The notes: generated from the letters alone by a model not told the origin. 64,000 nucleotides of DNA from Methanobacterium sp. UBA375 (GCA_002495625.1 DAGC01000002.1:564450-628449), one strand, 5' to 3'. Numbered from the stretch's first letter, positions 54,596 through 64,000 are shown. Numbers and translations: made by a program.

Positions 54596-54763
54596 AAAAT
54601 CACTTTTAACTCAAATTCCAATCCTTTCCCACCACATCAATTTGTGGTTTATTTAATATAGTATATCCCTATAACAATTTTTGAAAATGTATTAATGCGA
54701 TCAATGTAGAACGATTATTTCCAAAAAATTTATTCCAAAAAAACTTATAAAAATTATTTTTTT

Positions 54764-55528
54764 TTACTTCATCACTTTTATCTGGTTAAAATCATTAACT
54801 GAAACATTCGAGTTAGATTTTAAGTATTCTAAATCGGAGATATCTGAAATTACTCCAAAAATATATTTACATCTGGCTTTATGACCGGATTCAACGTCCA
54901 ATTTGGAATCTCCAAAAAGAGCCGTGTTTTCAGGTTCAACCCCTAATTTTTCCATGATCTTTATAACTCCTTCGGGATCAGGTTTATGTTTTTCCATCAA
55001 ATCCCCCCCTAAGATGTAACCAAAACAATCACCAATACCAAAAATCTCCATACTATCTTTAAGACGCTGGGTCATGTCGTTTGAAAAAATAGCACATTTA
55101 CAATGGCCCTGAACTTTCCTTATAAATTCAACCATGCCAGGGACCGGTATTAAAGCCGTTTTTAAGTATGTAATCTCGTTTATATTTTCATCTGCTTCTT
55201 TGAAAGCTTCTTTTAACATCTCTCGACTGATCACTTCACGGTCTTTGTTAAGTTTCTCATACAACATGTTCTGAGCGTAATATTTGGAATAAACTCCGAT
55301 GGGACCCTGCGGATATATCTTCTCCTCCTCCAGATTCACCCCCATGGTTTTGACCAACCAATTCTTGAATGCTTGGTCGTTATTTTCCATAACTTTAAGA
55401 ACCGCATTGGTACGTTCATAAACCATTTTGCTGCAGTAGGGATAGAGCTTAAACAAGGTCCCGTCCTTGTCAAATATTAAAAGTTCGATGTCTTCGTAAG
55501 TTTCATCCTTTATGGATAAATCAATCAT
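54764..55528 (-). CDS. HAD-superfamily phosphatase
   Basis: This 254-residue HAD hydrolase has the nucleophile motif FDKDGTLF near residue 20, CAIFSNDMTQRLK (motif II) near 140, and ALFGDSKLDVESGHKARCKYIFG (motifs III/IV) near 205. A helical cap lies between 35 and 120. It probably removes a phosphate from a sugar phosphate or a related intermediate. The next downstream gene is FkbM and the upstream one the ThDP enzyme, both on the same strand with short gaps. Confidence 0.88.
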   Translation of the reverse strand: MIDLSIKDETYEDIELLIFDKDGTLFKLYPYCSKMVYERTNAVLKVMENNDQAFKNWLVKTMGVNLEEEKIYPQGPIGVYSKYYAQNMLYEKLNKDREVISREMLKEAFKEADENINEITYLKTALIPVPGMVEFIRKVQGHCKCAIFSNDMTQRLKDSMEIFGIGDCFGYILGGDLMEKHKPDPEGVIKIMEKLGVEPENTALFGDSKLDVESGHKARCKYIFGVISDISDLEYLKSNSNVSVNDFNQIKVMK

Positions 55529-55564
55529 GAGCCAGCACCTATCGTTTACCTAAAATTTATTATT

Positions 55565-57391
55565 TTAAACCCTTTTTTTATATTCAACCGGTTTTATTAT
55601 CATTTCCTTCTCCAGATCTTCTTTGGAAAGAAACGGCCACATATCCTCCAGTGGGGCTGAGACCAGACTTCCGTCTTCAAGTTCTTTGCTTGAAACGCTA
55701 GGAATGATCTTCTGTGCCGGGTCAGTGAAAACTTCACAGATAACTGGTCCTTTAAAGTTAACAACAGATTTTACCTTATTTTCCAGTTCATTCAGGGTAG
55801 ATATGCTTTCATATTTAATTTTATAGGCATCGGCTATTCTGTCCAGGTCGGGACAGGAAACCCCGCTCTCAGGATTACACCCCGCATACCGGCATTCAAA
55901 GTAATTTTCCTGAGTATTTCTTATGGATACATATCCTTCGTTGTTGATTACGAAGAGTTTGAGCGGGATTTGATAATGGTAAAGTGTCTGTAATTCCTGT
56001 ATGTTCATTTGTAAGGAACCGTCACCAGTAACAGCTACCACGGTTGAGTTTCTGGCTGCATAGTATGCCCCTATACCCAGTGGCAGACTTAAGCCCATGG
56101 ACCCCAGACAGGCCGGTGTTATAGCCCTTTGACCATATTTTACATGGAAAGCCTGGGAGATGATGCAGTACACCGTACCGGCATCAGCGATTACAACGGC
56201 ATCTTCGTCCAGGATCCTTGAAAAAGTATGGAAGAGATTGTAAGAAGACAGTGGACTTTCCACTTTAGAAATACCTTCTGGTACTTTGAAGTATTTCTTT
56301 TTCCAGCTTCTGCATTTGTTTACCCATGTGGTGTAATCTGGTAATGTCGTTTCCTCAAGTAAATTGAGAAACTTTTTTATGAACAATTTAGCGTCGTAAT
56401 TTACTGTTAAATCCAGTTTGATGGTGTTTTTTTCAAGTTCCCTATGATCTATGTCTACTGCTATCTTCTTTGCTTCCCGGGCAAACAGTTCATATTCATA
56501 GCCAACGAAGGGTATGGCCAGCCTGGAACCTATACTTAAAATCAGGTCCGCATTTTGCATGGCAAGATTCCCTGCCCTGGTACCTTTAGTACCTCCAAAA
56601 CCGGCGTAGTAGGGACTGTTGTTGTCTATAATATCCTGACCTAATTTTGAAGCGACAACCGGAATTTTTGTCCTTCTAATTAATTCATGGAACTCATCTA
56701 TTGCACCAGATAGTCTGACGCCGTTACCCGCCACGATTACCGGTCTTTGAGAATTTTTAAGTAGCTCCAATGTTTCTTTTATCTGTTGTTCGATTTTATC
56801 CCCTTGTATCAGTTCTGGGGGTTGTATTTCAGGTACAAATCCTTCCAACTCCTTCTCGTTGATAGATGTAGATTGCACGTCTAAGGGTATATCTAACCAT
56901 GATGGACCTGGGCGTCCGTGTTTTGCCTCATAAATCGCTTTTTCAAGGTGGTACTTGATTTTCCCTGGTTCATTAACCATGGCCGAGTATTTGGTAAATG
57001 ATTCTACTATGGGGAGGATGTTAACTTCCTGACCTCCCAGGGTTCTCAATCCTTCAATACCCGAATTATACACATTTTGCGACCTTTTACTCTGTCCAGA
57101 TATAACAAGCATAGGTATAGAGTCCACCCAAGCATCAACCACTCCCGTAACGGCATTGGTAGCACCAGGACCGGTGGTAACATAGACCACCCCCATGTTG
57201 TTCGAAACACGCGAATATCCTTCAGCCATTAATGCTGCTGCTGCCTCGTTATGGGCACAGATAAAATTGATATCAGAATTGCACTCCAGTCCGTCGAGCA
57301 GGTACATCATACCCCCTCCAGACACTAAAAAAACCTCTGTAATTCCTTGATCTACTAAATAACTTGCTATAAAATCGGATACTCTAATCAA
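55565..57391 (-). CDS. Thiamine-diphosphate enzyme, acetolactate synthase-like
   Basis: The protein of 608 residues has the three-domain fold of acetohydroxyacid synthases. It shows the catalytic Glu region ICAHNEAAAALMAEGYSR near 45, the central domain VIVAGNGVRLSG near 210, and the ThDP motif GDGSLQMNIQELQTLYHYQIPLKLFVINN near 450. TTG 57391 (LIRVSDFIASYL) is chosen, with GGTGAT upstream; TTG 57418 is the longer choice. No acetolactate synthase small subunit is nearby. The position beside rfbG and rfbF suggests it acts like YerE, which adds a two-carbon unit from pyruvate to a 4-keto sugar. That role is an inference. Confidence 0.85.
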   Translation of the reverse strand: MIRVSDFIASYLVDQGITEVFLVSGGGMMYLLDGLECNSDINFICAHNEAAAALMAEGYSRVSNNMGVVYVTTGPGATNAVTGVVDAWVDSIPMLVISGQSKRSQNVYNSGIEGLRTLGGQEVNILPIVESFTKYSAMVNEPGKIKYHLEKAIYEAKHGRPGPSWLDIPLDVQSTSINEKELEGFVPEIQPPELIQGDKIEQQIKETLELLKNSQRPVIVAGNGVRLSGAIDEFHELIRRTKIPVVASKLGQDIIDNNSPYYAGFGGTKGTRAGNLAMQNADLILSIGSRLAIPFVGYEYELFAREAKKIAVDIDHRELEKNTIKLDLTVNYDAKLFIKKFLNLLEETTLPDYTTWVNKCRSWKKKYFKVPEGISKVESPLSSYNLFHTFSRILDEDAVVIADAGTVYCIISQAFHVKYGQRAITPACLGSMGLSLPLGIGAYYAARNSTVVAVTGDGSLQMNIQELQTLYHYQIPLKLFVINNEGYVSIRNTQENYFECRYAGCNPESGVSCPDLDRIADAYKIKYESISTLNELENKVKSVVNFKGPVICEVFTDPAQKIIPSVSSKELEDGSLVSAPLEDMWPFLSKEDLEKEMIIKPVEYKKRV

Positions 57392-57470
57392 TTTATCACC
57401 AAAAACAATTACCTGCAACTTAAAGTTAAAACTATTTACAATCTATTTTTTTATTATCTTAAGGTGGGAG

Positions 57471-58469
57471 TTAAATGGAAAAGAACCTTTCATACCATTC
57501 CACGGTTTTTTCAAGCCCTTCCTCCAAATCGTAGAGTGAATGCCATTTTAAAATATTCCTGGCCTTTTCTGCTTTTAAATATTGTTTTTCGATTTCATTG
57601 GAAGTTTCGTTTAATATCAGGGGTTCTAAATCACTGCCCATAACTTCAAGTATTTTAGTTACTATATCCAACACACTTAAAGGTTTTTCAGTACTGAAAT
57701 TGAAGGCTTCCCCTAAGATGTCCCGGTTATCCATATTCTCTGCCAAGGTAAGGTAAGCCTCAACACCATCTTCTACGTAAAAATAATCCCTTACGAGCGA
57801 TCCGTCACTTCTGATAACTGGTCTTTCATTGTTGAGGATGGATCGTATTGTTCCGGGAACGATACGGTTGAAATTTAAATCTCCACCACCATAGAAGTTT
57901 CCACATCTGGTTATGCACACTGGAAGTTGGTAAGTCTGGTGGTAGGATTGGCACAACAAATCTGCGCAGCTTTTTGAAACATCGTAGGGATGTCTGCCCT
58001 CCAGTGGAGTTTCTTCACTGTAGGGTAATTCGTCCTGGGCACCGTATGCTTTGTCACTGGAGGCAAACACAACTTTTTCTATGTTTTTCGACCTGCGGCA
58101 TGCTTCCAAAATATTCCATGTACCGTTGATATTTGAATCGAATGTGGAGATCGGATTAGCGTTGGCAATACCCACTATGGTCTGAGCCCCTAAGTGAAAG
58201 ACGGTGCCAATTTCATATTCATTGAGGGCCCGTTCCAGTATGAAATAATCTTCAAGCGCCCCCTTTACTATCGTGATATCCCTATCAAGCCCCAGTCTAT
58301 AAAGATTGGATTTGGGAATGGAATCTCTTACTAAGCCAATAACGTTAGCTCCCCTTCCTACTAGAGCTTTGGTTAACCAGGAACCTAATAAACCCGTACA
58401 CCCTGTGATAAATATGTTTTTATCCTTCCAATGCTCATTTGAATCAGTTTCTACTTCCATATTTTCCAT
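57471..58469 (-). CDS. rfbG: CDP-glucose 4,6-dehydratase
   Basis: RfbG converts CDP-glucose to CDP-4-keto-6-deoxyglucose with bound NAD. It is an extended [23 protein letters not shown] near 20 (NAD loop), [12 protein letters not shown], the catalytic Ser region [10 protein letters not shown], and [15 protein letters not shown] with Tyr and Lys near 165. [20 protein letters not shown] is characteristic of the CDP-glucose enzyme. The 332 residues are near full length. Its start overlaps the end of rfbF by 19 bases, showing tight coupling. Confidence 0.93.
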   Translation of the reverse strand: MENMEVETDSNEHWKDKNIFITGCTGLLGSWLTKALVGRGANVIGLVRDSIPKSNLYRLGLDRDITIVKGALEDYFILERALNEYEIGTVFHLGAQTIVGIANANPISTFDSNINGTWNILEACRRSKNIEKVVFASSDKAYGAQDELPYSEETPLEGRHPYDVSKSCADLLCQSYHQTYQLPVCITRCGNFYGGGDLNFNRIVPGTIRSILNNERPVIRSDGSLVRDYFYVEDGVEAYLTLAENMDNRDILGEAFNFSTEKPLSVLDIVTKILEVMGSDLEPLILNETSNEIEKQYLKAEKARNILKWHSLYDLEEGLEKTVEWYERFFSI

Positions 58470-59224
58470 GGGGGATCACTGTTCCATAAATTATTCACGA
58501 GTTCCAGTTCACGGTAGGTATCTACACACTGCCAGAACCCTTTGTTACGATAAACCATGAGCTCATTATCTTTCGCCAGATTTTCCAGTGGTTCCCTTTC
58601 TAGTATACAATTTTCATCCATTTTAAGGTAGTTAAAAAACTCTTTGTTGAATACGAAGAAACCACCACTAACAAAACCTTCAGTTGTATCCGGTTTCTCA
58701 TTAAATTCAATTATCTGTTCACCTTCAATTGTAATTTCACCAAATTGAGATGAGCGTTGCACACCGGTTACCGTGCCTATCTTTCCATGTGACTTATGAA
58801 ATTTTAAGAGTTCTTGTATGTTTATATTCGCTAATCCATCTCCGTAGGTTAGCATGAATGTGTTATCATCGATGTATTTTTCAATCCTCTTGACCCTGGA
58901 ACCGGTTAAAGTTTCTTCACCGGTATCGATGAGTGAAACATTCCAATCTTCTTCATTATTTCCGTGTACATCTATTTTTTTGGGGGTTCCCAGTTGAATA
59001 GTAAAATCATTGTTCATCATTTCATAATTAAGGAAATATTCTTTGATCATATCCCCTTTATAACCCAAACAGATGATGAAATCCTTAAATCCATAATACG
59101 CGTAAATTTTCATAATATGCCATAAAATTGGCCTATTACCTATTTGAACCATAGGTTTAGGGCGATATTCCGTTTCTTCCCTCATCCTTGTTCCTTTTCC
59201 CCCACATAATATAACGACTTTCAT
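58451..59224 (-). CDS. rfbF: Glucose-1-phosphate cytidylyltransferase
   Basis: RfbF makes CDP-glucose from glucose 1-phosphate and CTP, the entry to CDP-dideoxyhexoses. The 257 residues start [27 protein letters not shown] (the nucleotide loop), with [16 protein letters not shown] near 50, [12 protein letters not shown] near 125 (metal site) and [14 protein letters not shown] near 175. It is the first gene of the minus-strand sugar operon, with a promoter presumably in the AT-rich gap 59225-59412. Confidence 0.95.
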   Translation of the reverse strand: MKVVILCGGKGTRMREETEYRPKPMVQIGNRPILWHIMKIYAYYGFKDFIICLGYKGDMIKEYFLNYEMMNNDFTIQLGTPKKIDVHGNNEEDWNVSLIDTGEETLTGSRVKRIEKYIDDNTFMLTYGDGLANINIQELLKFHKSHGKIGTVTGVQRSSQFGEITIEGEQIIEFNEKPDTTEGFVSGGFFVFNKEFFNYLKMDENCILEREPLENLAKDNELMVYRNKGFWQCVDTYRELELVNNLWNSDPPWKIWK

Positions 59225-59412
59225 AAATCTACCTACTCATACCCATTTTTGGGCTATTTACTAAGTATAAATAATTAACGAACAATAATAATAAATTATT
59301 TTAAGCTAATAATCTTTCGGCCTCTCAAATTGTATGGTATTTTTAAATATCCCAAATAAATCATTAAAGCATGTTTAGATTGATATAAACTCGTGAATAA
59401 GTCCAATAACAT

Positions 59413-59775
59413 CTATTTTTTACCTTTCTCATCATCCCTATCCATATTCTCCTTGGAAAGAGCAATTTCCCGGGCAATATTGGTTATCTCCTGTTCAATA
59501 TTCTCTATCATATTGTATATCCTGAAGATAAGGTAGAAACATCCGATAAGTCCCAATATCAGTATCACATCCAATCCCCGGCCAATACCGGTTAAGTTTG
59601 CAAAGAATCCCGTGGCGTCGGGGAAGATGGAAAAGACTATGAGAACTATCCAGACTATACTCCAAAATAAGAGCATTCCCGGGGACATCTTGCTTTCCCT
59701 GAATCTTAATAATGTATATATTATTCCCACTATTCCAATAACAATCCCAATGTATTGATACAACATCAATGCCAT
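59413..59775 (-). CDS. DUF2304 family membrane protein
   Basis: This 120-residue protein has three hydrophobic helices (about 6-24, 34-52 and 68-86) followed by a coiled-coil-like tail ([23 protein letters not shown]). This is the DUF2304 layout, with the [15 protein letters not shown] and [17 protein letters not shown] segments. These proteins usually accompany polyprenyl-phosphate glycosyltransferases, here the GT2 gene just upstream (66 bases), and probably assist them at the membrane. Confidence 0.85.
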   Translation of the reverse strand: MALMLYQYIGIVIGIVGIIYTLLRFRESKMSPGMLLFWSIVWIVLIVFSIFPDATGFFANLTGIGRGLDVILILGLIGCFYLIFRIYNMIENIEQEITNIAREIALSKENMDRDDEKGKK

Positions 59776-59841
59776 CTTTTTAACCTCTTAACTCTTTAAA
59801 TATAATCAAATCATAGGTAATATTATCATTAAAATATCATT

Positions 59842-60576
59842 TCACTTTAAAACATCCCTGATCATCTTCACCAGTATCTTAATGCCTATTTTAAGGTTGG
59901 TACCCTTTGCCAGGGCATAGTCTGTGTAAATGGTTTCTATGGGAACTTCAGCCATCCTGAGGTCCTTCCGTTTGATCTCCCTGATTATCTCGGATGAAAT
60001 TCCGTATTCTCGCGATTCAATATCCAGTGCTATGGCTACTTTCCGGTTAAAGGCCCTCAGGCCTGACTGGGAATCTTTTACATTTGCCCCGTAGAATATA
60101 CTGGTGATGAGGTTCATCAGCTGGTTTGAAACCTTCTTTACTTCAGGCATGTCATTAAAATTCCTAACACCAATAACCACATCTGCCTGACCCTTAATTA
60201 TTGGCTGGCAGACTGGTAGTATGTCATCAGGGTTGTGCTGTCCATCGGCATCGAAGGTCACCATTATATCTGCACCCTTCTCCAGGCAGACCTCTATACC
60301 TGTCTTGAGGGTAGCGCCCAATCCCCTGTTTATAGGATGGCGGTACAGATACCCCCTTCCAGGGTTATCTTTCACAATAGCCCGGGATATCTGGTAGGTC
60401 CTGTCAGTGGAACCGTCATCTATAATCACCAGTTTCATATTCCTGGAGAAGAGTTCCTCCAGGACTTCTCCGATTATTTTTTCTTCATTGTATGCAGGTA
60501 TAATAACCCATATATCCTTATCTATCAGGTCAAACGACTCTGGGTTGTTCTGGTTTTCTAATAGTATTCTGGGCAT
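59842..60576 (-). CDS. Polyprenyl-phosphate glycosyltransferase (Dpm1-like GT2)
   Basis: This 244-residue GT2 enzyme is of the dolichyl-phosphate mannose synthase type: [65 protein letters not shown] (the DxD site) and [12 protein letters not shown]. No C-terminal membrane helices are present, and the adjacent DUF2304 protein may supply the anchor. It would load a sugar onto dolichyl phosphate for surface glycans. Confidence 0.92.
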   Translation of the reverse strand: MPRILLENQNNPESFDLIDKDIWVIIPAYNEEKIIGEVLEELFSRNMKLVIIDDGSTDRTYQISRAIVKDNPGRGYLYRHPINRGLGATLKTGIEVCLEKGADIMVTFDADGQHNPDDILPVCQPIIKGQADVVIGVRNFNDMPEVKKVSNQLMNLITSIFYGANVKDSQSGLRAFNRKVAIALDIESREYGISSEIIREIKRKDLRMAEVPIETIYTDYALAKGTNLKIGIKILVKMIRDVLK

Positions 60577-60902
60577 AGAAATACTCCGGGAAGTTTAACT
60601 CGCAACATCAAAAATTATTGTCTTCTATTTAAATAAAATTTGTTTATGAATAAAGTTGTCTCATGATTGATTTTTTAATTTCAATTTTTTATTTAATTGT
60701 ATTATAAATGGTTAATTTATATCCTAATTATTATATTTCTTTTTAAAGGTTTTAATGGTGTGTTTAGTGTAGTGAAAGGGGAAAAATTGTTCTGTTTTGT
60801 ATTATTGGATGGTTTTAATCTTCTGATTAATGTGAATAGAACTTTGTAATAATTAGTAGAATTTAAGGTCGTTAGCGTTCGATTACACATGATAAAATTA
60901 CG

Positions 60903-60960
60903 AAATGTAATAGATTACATTTTGTCTATTTGATCGATGGTTGTGATTTTTATTCACAAC
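60903..60960. repeat. Two adjacent inverted repeats in the surface-gene leader
   Basis: The first is AAATGTAAT, two bases, ATTACATTT (60903-60922), a perfect 9-bp inverted repeat. The second is GTTGTGA, a seven-base loop, TCACAAC (60940-60960). They could be operator sites for dimeric regulators, or hairpins in RNA if transcribed. Confidence 0.6.
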
Positions 60961-61146
60961 AAAATAATTTATAACTAAGATTTTTTCATGTTGTTTTAGT
61001 TAATCATGGACTTTTATCTTATAAAAGAGATGTTGAGTAGTATATATGTTATATATTGTTTTAATGATGTCTTATTCCGTATTAAAACTGTTATATTGGA
61101 GCTAAATTTTTTAATTTTTTGTGAATTTGTTAATAATTCAAAAATT

Positions 61147-61156
61147 ATTTATATTA
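61147..61156 (+). promoter_or_regulatory. Probable TATA box of the beta-helix gene
   Basis: TTATTTATAT around 61147-61156 lies some 220 bases before the start at 61374. If used, it implies a 5' leader of nearly 200 bases. Confidence 0.35.
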
Positions 61157-61251
61157 CCGTATACTACAATTAACATCGAATCGTTATTATATGCATTTCG
61201 ATTTTTTTTAAGCCACGTAAGTGAAAAGCATATGATGACAAGAAGGAGGTG

Positions 61252-61290
61252 GTGAAGTCAAGGGAACAGAAAAATAGCTCGCTCAAATGA
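61252..61290 (+). other. Possible leader peptide behind a strong ribosome site
   Basis: AAGGAGGTG at 61243-61251 is among the strongest Shine-Dalgarno sequences in the window. GTG 61252 opens a 12-codon frame reading VKSREQKNSSLK and ending at TGA 61288-61290, in the leader of the beta-helix gene. It may be a regulatory peptide or a chance match. Confidence 0.3.
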
Positions 61291-61373
61291 ATTAAATGAA
61301 GTAATGCATCTATATCGATAATAATTTGAATAATGTCTTGAAATGAGTATAATAAAACCCTGGAGGGATCTAT

Positions 61374-62324
61374 TTGAAAAATATAAATAAAGCAGGCATA
61401 CTTGCCTTATTAATCGCCTTATCTGTTTTGATGGGACCAGTATCTGCTGTAAATATATATCAAGGAGATAACAATACCGTGATTCAAGAAAAGATTAATA
61501 ATGCTAGTGTTGGAGAGAACGTTACTTTCGAATCAGGGCCATTAAATTATACTGGCATTAATTTAACAGTTAATAAGGCTCTGAATCTGCAGGGTAATGG
61601 GGCAATTCTTGTTGGTGGTGGAAGTTCAATCTTCACAATTACAGGCACAAATGGAGTGACCATAAGAGATTTCATCATCAACATTAACAACAACACTGCA
61701 GACGGTATAACTGGATCCAACGTCTACAATTGTAACATTACAAACAACACTATAATGAATGGTGATGACGGGATCAACATTTTCATGCACTATGGGGGCC
61801 TTATAATAGCAAACAACACAATAACCGACATGAACAACGGCCGTGACGGTATCTCACTAGTAAACCACAATACCACCATAGACATGGATACATATGCCCC
61901 TACACTAATTGAAGGCAACACCATCGACGACGTTCAATACGGTATATTCCTAGGCGGAAACTTCAAAGGAACTATTACGAATAACGATGTAACTGGTACA
62001 GTCGCAGGAATGAACATAACCGGAAAAAGAGCTGCAACCAACGGTATATTAAACGCAACCATATGCAACAACACTATAAACCGTGGTATAGCCGTAGAAG
62101 TCCCAAATATATCATTCCTTGAACTATGTTATAATATTATAACAGGTGTGGTAGATGATACAGAATACAGCATATTAACGAATGATGTATTTGCTACTGG
62201 GGATATACTTGGAGATATCATTGTGAACTTCAATTACCTTGGCTATAACGCAACTGATGACTTCAAAGGAGTAACTAGTGAGGCACATAATAACACTGGT
62301 CCCGGAGCTTATTCGGTTCCATAA
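61374..62324 (+). CDS. Secreted right-handed beta-helix protein
   Basis: This 316-residue exported protein has a signal peptide (residues 6-27, ending VSA) followed by parallel beta-helix coils rich in Asn, Gly and Thr. The repeated pattern includes NCNITNNTIMNGDDGI, GLIIANNTITDMNNG and GTITNNDVTG. It resembles the adhesin-like surface proteins of Methanobacteriales. No cell-wall anchor such as a pseudomurein-binding repeat is visible. The start is TTG 61374 behind GGAGGG. The ligand is unknown. It ends 20 bases before a hairpin terminator. Confidence 0.85.
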   Translation: MKNINKAGILALLIALSVLMGPVSAVNIYQGDNNTVIQEKINNASVGENVTFESGPLNYTGINLTVNKALNLQGNGAILVGGGSSIFTITGTNGVTIRDFIININNNTADGITGSNVYNCNITNNTIMNGDDGINIFMHYGGLIIANNTITDMNNGRDGISLVNHNTTIDMDTYAPTLIEGNTIDDVQYGIFLGGNFKGTITNNDVTGTVAGMNITGKRAATNGILNATICNNTINRGIAVEVPNISFLELCYNIITGVVDDTEYSILTNDVFATGDILGDIIVNFNYLGYNATDDFKGVTSEAHNNTGPGAYSVP

Positions 62325-62343
62325 AGATATAGGTTTGTTTGAT

Positions 62344-62376
62344 AAGTGATATAAATCACTTCTTTTTATTTTTTTA
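62344..62376 (+). terminator. Hairpin plus T-run terminator
   Basis: AAGTGAT, a four-base loop, ATCACTT (62344-62361) is followed by CTTTTTATTTTTTT (62362-62375). It lies 20 bases after the beta-helix stop. Archaeal termination needs only the T-run; the stem is additional. Confidence 0.6.
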
Positions 62377-62500
62377 AGTTGATGACAACTGAATATTTTC
62401 TATTTTTGACATGTTTATTTATTCCTATCGTTATATCTGATTTATAACTGTTATAAAACATTTTACGAATATTTTAAATATTCTGTTTTCAATCGATATG

Positions 62501-62510
62501 TTTATATAAT
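62501..62510 (+). promoter_or_regulatory. Probable TATA box of the last gene
   Basis: TTTATATAAT lies about 90 bases before ATG 62601, giving a leader of about 65 bases. The surrounding region is AT-rich and no other candidate is as good. Confidence 0.5.
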
Positions 62511-62600
62511 CATGTCGTATATTATTATTCCAAAGTAATTCCTTTCAATTTTTGGGAATTATTTAATTTAAAAAATATTGAAAAAAGGATGGAGGTTAAA

Positions 62601-64000
62601 ATGAGATTTAATAAATTTTTGATCCTATTTGTGGTTTCTCTGGTCATATGTATCACGGTCATGGGCAGTGTTAGCGCTGCTGGAAACAACAGCACCACAT
62701 CGGACCAATATAAACAATCTAATTATATTGGCCCTCAGACAAACACCACAAAATGGATCAACAACAGCATAAGTGGCGCAAACGGAGCTGCTCCACGAAC
62801 GGCTATTACAGAAGATGGAACTAAATATATCTATAGTTGGTATTCTGATGGTAGTGCATTATATGGTCAATTGCAGGCAATTAACCCTAATGGAACTGTA
62901 TTATGGACATGCAATGATTTAGGTGGTCAAAGTTTTTCAAAAGGTCAGTTACCTATGGTTATAAATAATGGAACCATTTATGTCCTTAATTATGATTTAT
63001 ATGCAATTGACAGCATTAATGGAACGAAAAAGTGGACTTACAATATTGGAGCCACTACAACTCATAGTAATCTGGTGATGGGACCTGATGGTATAATATA
63101 CTTTGCCACAAGCATTAATGGTGTTTATGCAATTGATACTACTCTACCCAATCCAGATCAAGAAGATCCAAAATGGGTTTATTTTAATTCCAATATCAGG
63201 GGTGGGGTGACACTTTCTCCAGATGCTAAGACTCTTTATTTTGGATCGTATAGTAGTAGTGATCCTTTATTTTATGCTTTGAACACCGCTGATGGAACAG
63301 AAAAATGGAATTATACTACAGGTCAAGTTGCATCTACTCCTGTTGTTCTTCCGGATGGGACAATCTACATTGCAACATATAATGGTACGTTCTATGCCTT
63401 AGACCCCGACAATTCTGAGAATCGCGTAAAATGGAGTTGCACAATTCAGAGAGTCAATAGTGCTATTCCTGTGGTTGGTTCAGATGGGCTGATATACATC
63501 GGAACCCAACCAACTGCTACTACTGGTAATTTCTACGTGTTAGACCCCAATAATTCCACCAATCACATAAAATGGAGTTACAACACAGGACCTATCATTA
63601 GTACAGCTGCTGTTGGTGCAGATGGAACAATCTACATTGGAACTAATAGAAATGCATTGTTATATGCATTTAATCCTGATGGAACTGTGAAATGGCAGTA
63701 CAGCTTCAACCTCGGCGCGTCTAACTCAGTTTCAAGTCCTATGATTGGACCTGACGGTACTTTATACGTTTTTACCAGCGGGACTGTATTATTCTACGCG
63801 TTCCAGGATCTTATAGGTAATTTCACTTCTTCGCCGGGTTCTGGTTTGGATGTGAGTTTTGTGGATACTTCATCTAATATTCCTAAGCATTGGATTTGGG
63901 ATTTTGGCGATGGTAGTGACCTTGTTTATGATGTTCAGAATCCGACGCATACGTATGGTGCTCCGGGTACGTACACTGTTAAGTTGACGGTGATCACAGA
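62601..64000 (+). CDS. Secreted PQQ-like beta-propeller protein with PKD domain (partial)
   Basis: The gene runs off the window end, with 466 codons present and no stop. It starts at ATG 62601 behind GGAGG. A signal peptide (about residues 5-27, ending VSA) precedes a beta-propeller of BamB/PQQ-type blades from about 60 to 400. The blades show VLPDGTIYIATYNGTFYALDP, DGTIYIGTNRN and DGTVKWQYS (the repeated DGTxYxGT and KWxY). A PKD domain follows (WDFGDGSDLVYDVQNPTHTY, then PGTYTVKLTV). Such proteins are displayed on methanogen surfaces; binding targets are unknown. The remaining length and any wall anchor lie outside the window. Confidence 0.9.
   Translation, partial: MRFNKFLILFVVSLVICITVMGSVSAAGNNSTTSDQYKQSNYIGPQTNTTKWINNSISGANGAAPRTAITEDGTKYIYSWYSDGSALYGQLQAINPNGTVLWTCNDLGGQSFSKGQLPMVINNGTIYVLNYDLYAIDSINGTKKWTYNIGATTTHSNLVMGPDGIIYFATSINGVYAIDTTLPNPDQEDPKWVYFNSNIRGGVTLSPDAKTLYFGSYSSSDPLFYALNTADGTEKWNYTTGQVASTPVVLPDGTIYIATYNGTFYALDPDNSENRVKWSCTIQRVNSAIPVVGSDGLIYIGTQPTATTGNFYVLDPNNSTNHIKWSYNTGPIISTAAVGADGTIYIGTNRNALLYAFNPDGTVKWQYSFNLGASNSVSSPMIGPDGTLYVFTSGTVLFYAFQDLIGNFTSSPGSGLDVSFVDTSSNIPKHWIWDFGDGSDLVYDVQNPTHTYGAPGTYTVKLTVIT

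Larger units (their letters stand above)
60577..61373. other. Long AT-rich non-coding region before the surface-protein genes
   Basis: About 800 bases hold no supported gene. Two inverted repeats (60903-60922 and 60940-60960), a probable TATA box at 61147-61156, and a short frame with a strong ribosome site (61252-61290) are listed separately. The AT-rich composition suits a large regulatory region for the secreted protein downstream. Confidence 0.6.

Noticed and set aside
55565..57391. Acetolactate synthase for branched-chain amino acids (ilvB)
   Set aside because: No ilvN or ilvC is adjacent, and it lies inside a sugar operon between a HAD phosphatase and rfbG. I kept the general ThDP call because motifs alone cannot exclude ilvB.

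Overview
The window comes from a hydrogenotrophic methanogen of the order Methanobacteriales, most likely Methanobacterium or a close relative. This is inferred from gene content. There is a methyl-coenzyme M reductase activation ATPase (atwA), the F420 gene cofC, the methanofuran gene mfnB, sn-glycerol-1-phosphate dehydrogenase (archaeal lipids), an archaeal-type ProRS, and surface proteins with pseudomurein-binding-like repeats. TTG and GTG starts preceded by GGAGG/GGTG ribosome sites are common, and intergenic DNA is AT-rich with archaeal TATA boxes. No tRNA, rRNA, CRISPR array, insertion sequence or prophage was recognised.

Layout. 1-10.7 kb: the end of a molybdopterin oxidoreductase, a TPR protein, a TSUP permease, a K+ channel, rpiA, a UPF0179 protein, two paralogous lipoproteins, egsA, proS, cofC and thiD. 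10.7-19.7 kb: a minus-strand accessory island. It holds a 1474-residue surface protein, small membrane proteins, and decayed genes: a frameshifted TPR gene, a DUF5518-like pseudogene, and an orphan copy of part of the giant protein's C-terminal region with four internal stops. 19.9-30 kb: a zinc-ribbon/SHOCT protein, ACT plus phenylacetate-CoA ligase, then an oxygen-defence group (flavodoxin, Fe-SOD, peroxiredoxin, ferritin, three tandem rubredoxins, Usp), then atwA. 30-39.7 kb: housekeeping and cofactor genes (nadM, HD hydrolase, ubiX, cbiT, mobA, guaB, mfnB) and a LUD/CCG iron-sulfur pair. 40-42.9 kb: a regulator/membrane protein/ABC exporter operon. 43-60.6 kb: a large surface-polysaccharide locus. 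61-64 kb: two secreted surface proteins, the last running off the end.

The polysaccharide locus is metabolically coherent. rfbF, rfbG and rfbH should make a CDP-3,6-dideoxy-4-keto sugar. A ThDP enzyme beside them resembles the acetolactate-synthase-like enzymes that add a two-carbon branch to such sugars (yersiniose chemistry). An aldolase-family protein, an SDR, a HAD phosphatase and an FkbM methyltransferase fill the rest of the run. A UDP-galactopyranose mutase with an overlapping glycosyltransferase implies galactofuranose, and a Wzx-like flippase would export the product.

Two observations stand out. One is the island, where an anchored giant protein is followed by small membrane-protein genes and an orphan fragment that shares one segment of its C-terminus and then diverges. 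This layout recalls polymorphic-toxin loci, but no catalytic domain was recognised. The other is a recurring pattern of short tandem duplications (19-40 bp) at gene 3' ends, several including the stop codon. All homology statements come from reading motifs, not database searches.
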